A stretch of DNA of 37,374 bases from Clostridia bacterium (GTDB lineage: Bacteria; Bacillota; Clostridia; Oscillospirales; UBA644): contig JAGAPC010000017.1 in the NCBI GenBank assembly GCA_017623475.1, positions 1-37,374 on the forward strand, in the 5' to 3' direction. A program made the translations under genes and the position numbers. Of the stretch, positions 30,969-37,374 are shown piece by piece. Below the pieces are notes generated by a model. The model was not told the DNA's origin. It worked only from the letters and a program-made list of their open reading frames with translations, and ran no database searches. How positions within the stretch are numbered: the first letter of the stretch is position 1; the number at the start of each line of letters is the position of its first letter.

Positions 30969-31000
30969 AGATATATTATAAAATGGGGGATTGTTGGCGT

Positions 31001-32359
31001 ATGAAGAAAAACGATCTGGTCACGGTGCAGATTACCGATATGACCTTCGACGGTGCCGGGATCGGACACCTCGACCGGGCGGGGAAGCCGTTCCCCGTCT
31101 TCGTCCGCGCCGCCGCCGTGGGGGACGCGGTTCAATGTCGGATCATCAAGGTTTTGAAAAATTACGCCGTTGCCATTTTGGATCAGATCGTTACCCCCTC
31201 TCCCGACCGCGTCCCCCCCGCCTGCCCCATCGGGGAAAGGTGCGGAGGATGTGCCTTTCATCACGTTTCTTACGCCGCCGAATTAGGGTACAAGACCAAC
31301 GCCGTCAAGCAGGCGTATAAATTGAATTTCCCCGGAGAGATTTCGGTCAACGATTGCGTTCCGTCTCCCGAAGAGGCGGGCTATCGGAACAAACTGCAGC
31401 TGCCCCTGTCGCCCGACGGGAAGTTCGGGTTTTATTCCCTTCATTCCCATCGGGTGGTTCCGGCGGCAAGCTGCCTGTCCGGGCATCCGGACTTTGCCCC
31501 CATCGTCAGAGAGGTGGAGGAATGGATTGGGGAAAATTCCCTTTCTGCCTACGACGAAGCCGCGGGGAAGGGACTCGTGCGGCACTTGTTTTTGCGCCGG
31601 GGCTATCACACCGGAGAAATTATGGTCTGTCTGACCGTCAACGCCGGGAGCGTCAAGGAAGTTCCGGCAAAGGAAAAGCTGGTGGAACGCCTTAATAAAT
31701 TTTCTCAAATCAAGAGCCTTTGGCTCAATTTTAACGCAAAACGCACCAACGTCATTTTCGGAGACCGATTCCACCTGTTGTTCGGCGCGGAACGGATCTA
31801 CGATACCATGAACGGCGTAAAATTCGCCATTTCGCCCCGATCCTTTTACCAGGTCAACACCCTCCAGGCAGAAAGGATCTACGCCGACGCCACCGCCTGC
31901 CTTTCGTCCGACGATATTCTCCTCGACCTGTATTGCGGCATCGGAACCATCGGGCTGACCTGCGCCAAAAAGGTGAAGAAGGTCATCGGTATCGAGGTCG
32001 TTCCCGAGGCAATCGAAGACGCCAAGCAGAACGCAAAGCTCAACGGCATTGAAAACGCGGAATTTTTCGTCGGCGACGCCGCCAAAACGTTGGAGATCAT
32101 CGCCTCTCTCCCCGAAAAGCCCACCGCCGTCATCGTCGATCCTCCCCGCAAAGGGCTTTCGGCCGACACCATCGACGCCTTAAAACAAATCGCCCCCGAA
32201 AGGATCATCTATATTTCCTGCAATCCGTCCACCCAGGCGCGGGATCTGGCGTTGTTGAACGATATGTACACCCCCGGCGACGTCACGCCCTACGATATGT
32301 TCCCCAAGACGGGGCATAGCGAAGCTGCAGTGCAGCTTCTCCGCGATATAAATCCCTGA
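31001..32359 (+). CDS. rlmD: 23S rRNA (uracil-C5)-methyltransferase, RlmD/RumA family
   Basis: SAM-dependent enzyme making 5-methyluridine in RNA. It has an N-terminal TRAM domain (residues 1-58), a [4Fe-4S]-type cysteine cluster (CPIGERCGGC plus the Cys in AASCLSG), and a Rossmann methyltransferase domain with LDLYCGIGTIGL, VDPPRKG and the catalytic-cysteine motif SCNPST. The ATG at 31001 was chosen over 30983 because GGGGGA then has a usable spacing. About 452 residues. The target base (U1939 or U747, or tRNA U54) is not fixed by sequence in Firmicutes, where several paralogues occur. Its last codons (RDINP-stop) lie inside the GCGATATA hairpin array. Confidence 0.92.
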   Translation: MKKNDLVTVQITDMTFDGAGIGHLDRAGKPFPVFVRAAAVGDAVQCRIIKVLKNYAVAILDQIVTPSPDRVPPACPIGERCGGCAFHHVSYAAELGYKTNAVKQAYKLNFPGEISVNDCVPSPEEAGYRNKLQLPLSPDGKFGFYSLHSHRVVPAASCLSGHPDFAPIVREVEEWIGENSLSAYDEAAGKGLVRHLFLRRGYHTGEIMVCLTVNAGSVKEVPAKEKLVERLNKFSQIKSLWLNFNAKRTNVIFGDRFHLLFGAERIYDTMNGVKFAISPRSFYQVNTLQAERIYADATACLSSDDILLDLYCGIGTIGLTCAKKVKKVIGIEVVPEAIEDAKQNAKLNGIENAEFFVGDAAKTLEIIASLPEKPTAVIVDPPRKGLSADTIDALKQIAPERIIYISCNPSTQARDLALLNDMYTPGDVTPYDMFPKTGHSEAAVQLLRDINP

Positions 32360-32425
32360 CGGGATTTGCGATATATCCCTCAGGATGCGATATACCGATC
32401 GGTGCGATATATTGCCTTACGGCAA
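32343..32425. repeat. GCGATATA hairpin array overlapping the rlmD stop
   Basis: The octamer GCGATATA occurs four times (32343, 32368, 32387, 32404). Small hairpins separate and follow the copies: AATCCCTGACGGGATT, ATCCCTCAGGAT, ACCGATCGGT and TTGCCTTACGGCAA. The design is the same as the array at 11339-11508, but the linker is different. Confidence 0.85.
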
Positions 32426-32442
32426 CGAGAAAAGGAGATTGT

Positions 32443-33114
32443 ATGGAAGAATTAAAGTTCATGTTTCAAGGCTACGAAGCGACGGTGATCCGTCCCGACA
32501 AGCCCAACGGAAAGTGGATCTGGAAGACGGAATTTTTGTACGCCTTTGACAAGGCGGAACGGGAATTGCTCGATTCGGGATATACCCGCGTGTATTATCA
32601 GATCAGCCATCAATACGGAAGCTATCGCGCCGTGCGGCGGATGCACGAATTCCATAGCTTCGTGGTCAAGGAGTTCGGATTGGACGAAAAATGCCTTCTG
32701 TTCGGCTTCAGCCGCGGGGGGTTGTACGCCTTCAATTACGCGCTTTTTTACCCGGAACGTGTGGAAAAAATCTATCTGGACGCGCCGGTTCTGGATATGA
32801 GATCCTGGCCGCCGAAGGGTTCCGCGGAACGGGAGCAGGTGTACGGGGAATACGATCTGACCGAAGAAACCCTGGCGCATTTTAAGGGGCATCCCATAGA
32901 AAATCTTTCGGAATTTTTCGGGTTGCGCATCCCTCTTTTGTTGGTTGCCGGGGATGCGGACGAGATCGTTCCCTTTGAAGAAAATGCAAAGAAAATGATT
33001 GATTTTTGCAGAGAAAAGGGCATTGAAATCACGTCCGTCGTAAAGCCGGGGTGCAAGCATCATCCCCATTCGTTGGAGGATACCGCCCCCATTCTCGAAT
33101 TCGTTCAAAAGTAA
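32443..33114 (+). CDS. Alpha/beta hydrolase-fold protein
   Basis: Cytosolic alpha/beta hydrolase of 223 residues. The nucleophile elbow is GFSRGG (Ser near residue 89). The acid residue is likely the Asp in VAGDADEIVPFEEN and the base the His in KHHPHSLED near the C-terminus, so the triad order is correct. The substrate is unknown; carbohydrate esters are plausible because similar proteins occur beside sugar oxidoreductases. AAAGGAG precedes the ATG. It is followed by an FAD oxidoreductase gene 73 bases later, probably in one operon. Confidence 0.82.
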   Translation: MEELKFMFQGYEATVIRPDKPNGKWIWKTEFLYAFDKAERELLDSGYTRVYYQISHQYGSYRAVRRMHEFHSFVVKEFGLDEKCLLFGFSRGGLYAFNYALFYPERVEKIYLDAPVLDMRSWPPKGSAEREQVYGEYDLTEETLAHFKGHPIENLSEFFGLRIPLLLVAGDADEIVPFEENAKKMIDFCREKGIEITSVVKPGCKHHPHSLEDTAPILEFVQK

Positions 33115-33187
33115 AACGGAAGTTCCACCTTCTGTTCGGCGGAAGGGGAAAAGACGGAACCGAAAAAATATATTGTGCGAGGTTTTT

Positions 33188-34357
33188 ATGGAAGAAAAAA
33201 ATTACGACGTTGCCGTTTGCGGCGGCGGGGTTGCCGGGATTTCCGCTGCGTTAGCCGCCGCACGGGAAGGCAAAAAGGTTGCTTTATTCGAAAAACAATA
33301 TATGCTGGGCGGCTTGGGCACGGCGGGCTTGGTTACGATATATCTGCCTCTTTGTGACGGCTTTGGTCGTCAGGTTTCCTTTGGAATCGCCGAAGAATTA
33401 TTAAAGCTTTCCGTGCGGTACGGAGCCGAGGATAAGTATCCGGAAAATTGGCTGGACGGAATCGGTACCCGAACCGAAAGGGATAAGCGCTACGAGGTGC
33501 AGTATAACGCCCAGGTTTTTGCAATCCTTGCAGAACAGTTGCTTTTGGAGAACGGCGTCGATCTTCTTTACGGAAGCTACGTGGTAGGCGTGACGGCGGC
33601 GGGCGGAAGGATCAAAAGCCTTTTTGTGGAAAATAAGTCGGGACGGACGGAATATACGGTTCGCTCCGTTGTGGATGCAACGGGGGATTGTGATATCGCC
33701 CGGTTTGCAGAAGCGCCTACGGACACCTTCCGACAGGGAAACGTCCTTGCGGCGTGGTATTATTATGCAAATAAAGAAGGAAATCATCTTCAAATGGTGG
33801 GTGCTTCCGATATTCCCGAAGAGGAAAAGGACGGAAGCGAAGATCCGCCGTTGACGAACCGCCGCTTTACAGGGCTCGATGGGCGGGAGTTGTCGGAAAT
33901 GACCGTTCTTTCCCACAAAACGACTCTAGATCATTGGCTGAAGAAGAGAAAAACGGATCCCGATGCGGTAATCTCTTCCATCGCGACTACCCCGCAGATT
34001 CGTATGACGCGAAAGATCGTCGGAGAATATACCCTTGCACATACGGAGGAGCATAAGTATTTTGAAGATTCCATCGGCTTGGTGTCTAATTGGAAGAAGC
34101 GCGGACCCGTGTACGAAGTCCCTTACCGCACGTTGTATAGTAAGTCGGTAAAAAATCTGATCGCGGCAGGACGTTGCACGTCGGTGAATGAAACCTTGTG
34201 GGACGTGATGCGGGTTATTCCCTGTTGCGTGGTGACGGGACAGGCGGCGGGAACTGCGGCTGCCATGACCGACGATTTTCCCAATCTTGACGTGGCAGAG
34301 CTGCAGAAGAAATTGAGACGAAACGGTGTCGTCTTGCACGAAACGGAGCTTTCTTAA
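33188..34357 (+). CDS. FAD-dependent oxidoreductase (FAD_oxidored type)
   Basis: A 389-residue flavoprotein. The dinucleotide-binding motif is at the N-terminus (VAVCGGGVAGISAALAAA), followed by EKQYMLGGLGTAGLV. A later FAD contact is VDATGDCDIA, and the C-terminal part carries NLIAAGRCTS and RVIPCCVVTGQAAGTAAAM. These features define the FAD-dependent oxidoreductases often found near carbohydrate-degrading enzymes in gut bacteria. The substrate is unknown. I start at 33188, with GCGAGG upstream; the frame extends five codons further to 33173. Confidence 0.85.
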   Translation: MEEKNYDVAVCGGGVAGISAALAAAREGKKVALFEKQYMLGGLGTAGLVTIYLPLCDGFGRQVSFGIAEELLKLSVRYGAEDKYPENWLDGIGTRTERDKRYEVQYNAQVFAILAEQLLLENGVDLLYGSYVVGVTAAGGRIKSLFVENKSGRTEYTVRSVVDATGDCDIARFAEAPTDTFRQGNVLAAWYYYANKEGNHLQMVGASDIPEEEKDGSEDPPLTNRRFTGLDGRELSEMTVLSHKTTLDHWLKKRKTDPDAVISSIATTPQIRMTRKIVGEYTLAHTEEHKYFEDSIGLVSNWKKRGPVYEVPYRTLYSKSVKNLIAAGRCTSVNETLWDVMRVIPCCVVTGQAAGTAAAMTDDFPNLDVAELQKKLRRNGVVLHETELS

Positions 34358-34382
34358 ATTCGTAAAAACAAAGGAGCGTTTT

Positions 34383-35387
34383 ATGAAACGGTTCAAAGGA
34401 TTGAAAATCGTCGGCATCGTTCTTGCGGTCATCGTCGCGGTTTTCTTGGTCATCAATTTGATTCCCCCGGCAAAGGTGGTGGAGAATAACCCCTTCGTGG
34501 TGGAAAAGGACGGACTGCCGATGGTGGCGGCGCATCGGGGCGGCGGTGCGTGTAATCCGGAAAATACCATGCTTGCCTTTCGGGAAGCGGTAAACACCTA
34601 CGGGGTGGATATTATCGAAAGCGATTTGTACATTACCGCCGACGGTTATTTGGTTTATAATCACGACGCCTACATCGACGAGACCTGCAACGTCAACGGC
34701 GATCTGTCTCTGGACGAGGTAAAGGCGCTTTGTGAAGACGACGCCAACCGCCACTACATTCACAACATGACGCTGGCAGAGCTGGAGCAATACAATTTCG
34801 GGTATTATTTTGAAAAGGACGGTCAGCGGATCTACAAAGACGTGACCGACGTTGCCGCCGCAGGACTGCAGATCGCCACGGTGGACAAACTGTTTGCGGA
34901 ATTTTACGAGACCAACCCCGACCTTCTTTTTATCGTGGAGATCAAAAACGAAGGGGTGCAGGGTTTGGAAGCCTGTCGGGTGTTGAGTGAAACCCTGAAC
35001 GCCTATCCGGGGTACGAGGATCAACTCGTGGTCGGAACCTTTCATAAGGAAATCGAGGACGAGCTGAAATTGAATTATTCCCACCTCATGCGCGGGGCTT
35101 CGGAGGCTTCCGCGGGGGATTTTGTGAAGAGCGTTTTGTTCGGGGTCAATCTCTTTGACGACAGCGATTTCGTCTGCCTGCAGATTCCCTTGACCTACGA
35201 CGTGGGGTTTGATCTTCCCCTGACGCTGAAGCCCATTCTTTCCCGGGCGCACCGACGGAATATGGCGGTGCAGTATTGGACGATCAACGACGCCGACGAA
35301 ATGCGGATGCTCATCGACCTTGGCTGCGACTGCATCATGACCGACGATCCGGAGCTTTTGCAGCAGGTGTTGGACGAATACCGATAA
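34383..35387 (+). CDS. Membrane-anchored glycerophosphodiester phosphodiesterase
   Basis: Hydrolyses glycerophosphodiesters to glycerol 3-phosphate and an alcohol. The 334-residue protein has an N-terminal transmembrane anchor (about residues 8-28) with the catalytic domain outside. The GDPD motifs are AAHRGGGACNPENT (catalytic His), IIESDLY (metal ligands) and YNHDAYIDETCN (second His), with VEIKNE further on. The start at 34383 has AAGGAGCG upstream and is the only one that leaves the signal anchor at the N-terminus. Lipoteichoic acid or phospholipid head groups are possible substrates. Confidence 0.9.
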   Translation: MKRFKGLKIVGIVLAVIVAVFLVINLIPPAKVVENNPFVVEKDGLPMVAAHRGGGACNPENTMLAFREAVNTYGVDIIESDLYITADGYLVYNHDAYIDETCNVNGDLSLDEVKALCEDDANRHYIHNMTLAELEQYNFGYYFEKDGQRIYKDVTDVAAAGLQIATVDKLFAEFYETNPDLLFIVEIKNEGVQGLEACRVLSETLNAYPGYEDQLVVGTFHKEIEDELKLNYSHLMRGASEASAGDFVKSVLFGVNLFDDSDFVCLQIPLTYDVGFDLPLTLKPILSRAHRRNMAVQYWTINDADEMRMLIDLGCDCIMTDDPELLQQVLDEYR

Positions 35388-35401
35388 AAGAGGGAATCAG
35401 C

Positions 35402-36115
35402 ATGATTTTAGTGGATTTACACGCCCATTCCGGGGGGATCAGCACCTGTTGTCGGGTGGGATACGAAAGAATTATTGACGACGCAAAAGAGACGGGAATC
35501 GGCGGCATCGTTCTGACCAACCACTACGTCAGCAACTACGTCATCGACGACGATTACGACGCATTTGCACGGGCATATCTGGAAGAATATGCAAAAGCAA
35601 AAGCCTACGGCGATTCGGTGGGCGTGAAGGTCTTTTTCGGCGTGGAGGTAACGGCGGAGTGGGATAAAAACGTACATCTTTTAGCCTACGGCGTTCCCCA
35701 TTCCTTCGTGACCGATCATCCTCGGATGTGTTTGTATTCCCTGGAGGAATTGTACCGCACCGTCCACGCCTACGGCGGAATTTTGGTGCAGGCGCACCCC
35801 TATCGGGTTCAGCCGCGGCTCCAGGATTTAGCGTATTTGGACGGCGTGGAGATTTCCTGCCATCCCCATTTACGGTACTGCGGAAGCTTTGCTTCGGAAA
35901 TGAAAGAGATCGCCGAGGCGAACCGAAAGCTTTTGACCTGCGGGGGAGATTATCACGCCGACGTTGCCTACCGTCCCCAATGCGGCGTTTTTGTTCCCAA
36001 AGAAATTTCCGGGGATAAGGAATTGGCGGATTGGCTTATGGCACAGGACCGTCTGACCCTTCGGGTTCACGAGCCGGGGGGAGATTGGCAGGATCTGGTC
36101 TATCAAAAAACTTGA
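35402..36115 (+). CDS. PHP-domain metal-dependent phosphoesterase
   Basis: A 237-residue PHP-domain protein, probably a phosphatase or phosphoesterase. Metal-binding motifs occur in the expected order: DLHAHS at the N-terminus, TNHY, GVEVT, VQAHPYR and GGDYHAD. Its length suits a stand-alone histidinol-phosphatase-like or nucleotide phosphoesterase domain, but no histidine genes are near. AGAGGGAATC precedes the ATG, 14 bases after the glycerophosphodiesterase gene, so the two probably form an operon. Confidence 0.86.
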   Translation: MILVDLHAHSGGISTCCRVGYERIIDDAKETGIGGIVLTNHYVSNYVIDDDYDAFARAYLEEYAKAKAYGDSVGVKVFFGVEVTAEWDKNVHLLAYGVPHSFVTDHPRMCLYSLEELYRTVHAYGGILVQAHPYRVQPRLQDLAYLDGVEISCHPHLRYCGSFASEMKEIAEANRKLLTCGGDYHADVAYRPQCGVFVPKEISGDKELADWLMAQDRLTLRVHEPGGDWQDLVYQKT

Positions 36116-36132
36116 TTAACGGAGGCGCTTTC

Positions 36133-36678
36133 ATGTCCTTTTCCGGCGCAATTCATCATTTTAACACCATTACCAAGCATCGCCACAAGGTAATCGCCCA
36201 TTGTTTTAAGGCGGGGATTCCCTGGCGGGGGCTGATGCACGATTTGTCCAAATACACCCCCACGGAATTTTGCGAGGGGGCAAAAAATTGGCTGGGAACC
36301 CGATCCCCCAACGAAAAAGCCCGGGCGGACAAGGGGTATTCTTTGGCGTGGCTTCATCATCAGGGGCGCAACCGCCATCATTTTGAATATTGGTTCGATT
36401 ACAACGCCCGGACCCATCAGCGCGCCCCCATCAAAATGCCCTTTATTTTCGTTTTGGAAATGTTCTGCGACCGGGTTGCCGCCAGCAAGATTTATCAAGG
36501 GAAAAATTATACCGACCGCCATCCCCTGGATTATTTCCTTCGGGCGAAGGCGACCCGCGTCATTCATCCCGAAACGTCGGACCTGCTGGAATCCTGGCTT
36601 GTGATGTTGGACGAAAAGGGCGAAAAGGAAACCTTTCGTTATCTTCGAAATCTCCGAAAAAATCATCCCGAATACTGA
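36133..36678 (+). CDS. DUF5662-family protein (catalase-like)
   Basis: A 181-residue protein matching the DUF5662 family by its histidine-rich segments: TKHRHKVIAHCFKAGI near the N-terminus, the metal-ligand-like GLMHDLSKYTP, WLHHQGRNRHHFEYW and MPFIFVLEMFCDRVAA. The H-D and H-H pairs suggest an HD-domain-like metal site, though function is unknown. CGGAGGCG lies before the ATG. It begins 17 bases after the PHP gene and is followed by the M18 peptidase gene after 15 bases, so 34383-37374 reads like one operon. Confidence 0.8.
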   Translation: MSFSGAIHHFNTITKHRHKVIAHCFKAGIPWRGLMHDLSKYTPTEFCEGAKNWLGTRSPNEKARADKGYSLAWLHHQGRNRHHFEYWFDYNARTHQRAPIKMPFIFVLEMFCDRVAASKIYQGKNYTDRHPLDYFLRAKATRVIHPETSDLLESWLVMLDEKGEKETFRYLRNLRKNHPEY

Positions 36679-36693
36679 AAAGAGGGTTTAATT

Positions 36694-37374
36694 ATGAACG
36701 TTGAAACGCTATTGGATCTGATCCACCGCACCCCCACCGCGTGGCACGCCGCGGAAAACGTCAAGGAAATTTTGTGCAAAAGCGGATATTCTGTCCTACT
36801 GCAGTCCGATCCCGACGCCGTCGGCGCAGGGGATTGGTTTACGGTTCGCAACGGCACCGGGCTCGTCGCCTTTCGGATTCCCGAAATCGTTGATCCGACA
36901 ACGGTTTGCTTCCGTATCTCTGCCGTCCACGGAGATTCCCCCTGCTTCCGTCTGAAGCCCAACGCCCAGCTGAAGGGGGCGACGACCCGCCTGAATACCG
37001 AGCTTTACGGCGGAGGCATTTACGCCACCTGGATGGACGTGGGTTTGGGGTTGGCAGGGCGCGTGATGGTGCGTACTGCCGACGGATTGAAGGCAAAATT
37101 GATTTACATCGACCGTCCCGTGGCGGTGATTCCCAACACGGCGCCCCATTTGCGTCCCATGAACGAGGGGCTGACCTTGGATCCGAAATGCGATCTGATC
37201 CCCCTGTTCGGCGACGGAGAGGCGGATCTGAATCGGCTTTTGGCAGAAGAACTGCAGGTGTCCGCTTCGGACGTCGTCGGCTGGGATCTGTCCCTGGTCT
37301 CCTGCGACAAAGGCTTCGTCTTCGGGCAAAAGGGCGAGTTTATGACCTCTCCCCGCCTGGACGATCTGGAATGT
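36694..37374 (+). CDS. M18-family aminopeptidase (3' end cut off)
   Basis: Start of an aspartyl/zinc aminopeptidase of family M18, 227 residues visible of about 430; the frame is open to the window end. The N-terminus MNVETLLDLIHRTPTAWHAAENV is typical. The first metal-site motif reads AVHGDSPCFRLKPN, where the family usually has SHTDSP, so the metal-ligand His and Asp are kept. LNTELYGGGIYATWMDVGLGLAGRV and the later SPRLDDL are also family-like. AGAGGG precedes the ATG. The product acts in the cytoplasm on acidic N-terminal residues. Confidence 0.9.
   Translation, partial: MNVETLLDLIHRTPTAWHAAENVKEILCKSGYSVLLQSDPDAVGAGDWFTVRNGTGLVAFRIPEIVDPTTVCFRISAVHGDSPCFRLKPNAQLKGATTRLNTELYGGGIYATWMDVGLGLAGRVMVRTADGLKAKLIYIDRPVAVIPNTAPHLRPMNEGLTLDPKCDLIPLFGDGEADLNRLLAEELQVSASDVVGWDLSLVSCDKGFVFGQKGEFMTSPRLDDLEC

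Overview
The window looks like chromosomal DNA from an uncultured anaerobic member of the Clostridia (Firmicutes). The evidence is the strong AGGAGG ribosome binding sites, the many TTGACA-17-TATAAT promoters, the rpsD-rpoA-rplQ ribosomal cluster, an ECF-type thiamine transporter under a TPP riboswitch, a ComFC-like protein, a spore-cortex-type M14/LysM peptidase, and a soluble Hdr-type redox operon with no respiratory membrane complex in sight. The species cannot be named from the sequence.

Layout. Positions 1-2100 hold the end of a ribosomal protein operon (rpsD, rpoA, rplQ). At 2100-2430 there is a non-coding stretch with a long imperfect inverted repeat. Positions 2435-5159 carry a divergent GH2 glycosidase / AraC-regulator pair whose two promoters share a -10 region and are surrounded by three copies of a putative operator. 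From 5232 to 11035 come housekeeping genes: a lipid kinase, TPP riboswitch-thiT, a HAD phosphatase, a CDP-alcohol phosphatidyltransferase, an M14 peptidase and a ComFC-like protein. At 11040-12007 there is a hairpin-rich non-coding block with tRNA-Val. Then follow thrCB (minus strand) and rpmE. At 14900-16000 lies a tRNA-Gly/tRNA-Ala region in which the 3' end of each tRNA is repeated a short distance downstream, and which also carries a copy of an 86-bp dispersed repeat.

The centrepiece is a tightly packed 12-gene operon at 16043-26491: hdrB-hdrC-hdrA-flxD-flxC-flxB-flxA, a fumarate-reductase-type Fe-S subunit and flavoprotein, both subunits of a class I fumarase, and a small PQ-loop/SemiSWEET-like membrane protein. 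Read together, these encode a soluble pathway malate -> fumarate -> succinate attached to an NADH-oxidising, flavin-based electron-bifurcating Hdr-Flx complex. The inference is that NADH-dependent fumarate reduction drives ferredoxin reduction without a membrane quinol:fumarate reductase. A palindromic operator candidate overlaps the -10 of its promoter.

From 26550 to the right end are accessory and housekeeping genes: a URO-D-family protein divergent from a GH1 glycosidase, a membrane-anchored HTH protein with a lipoprotein, a DUF378 protein, rlmD (whose stop codon lies inside a small hairpin array), an alpha/beta hydrolase plus FAD oxidoreductase, a glycerophosphodiesterase, a PHP phosphoesterase, a DUF5662 protein and a truncated M18 aminopeptidase. 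Non-coding repeats (hairpin arrays, the 86-bp repeat in three copies, tRNA tail duplications) are unusually frequent and are reported separately.
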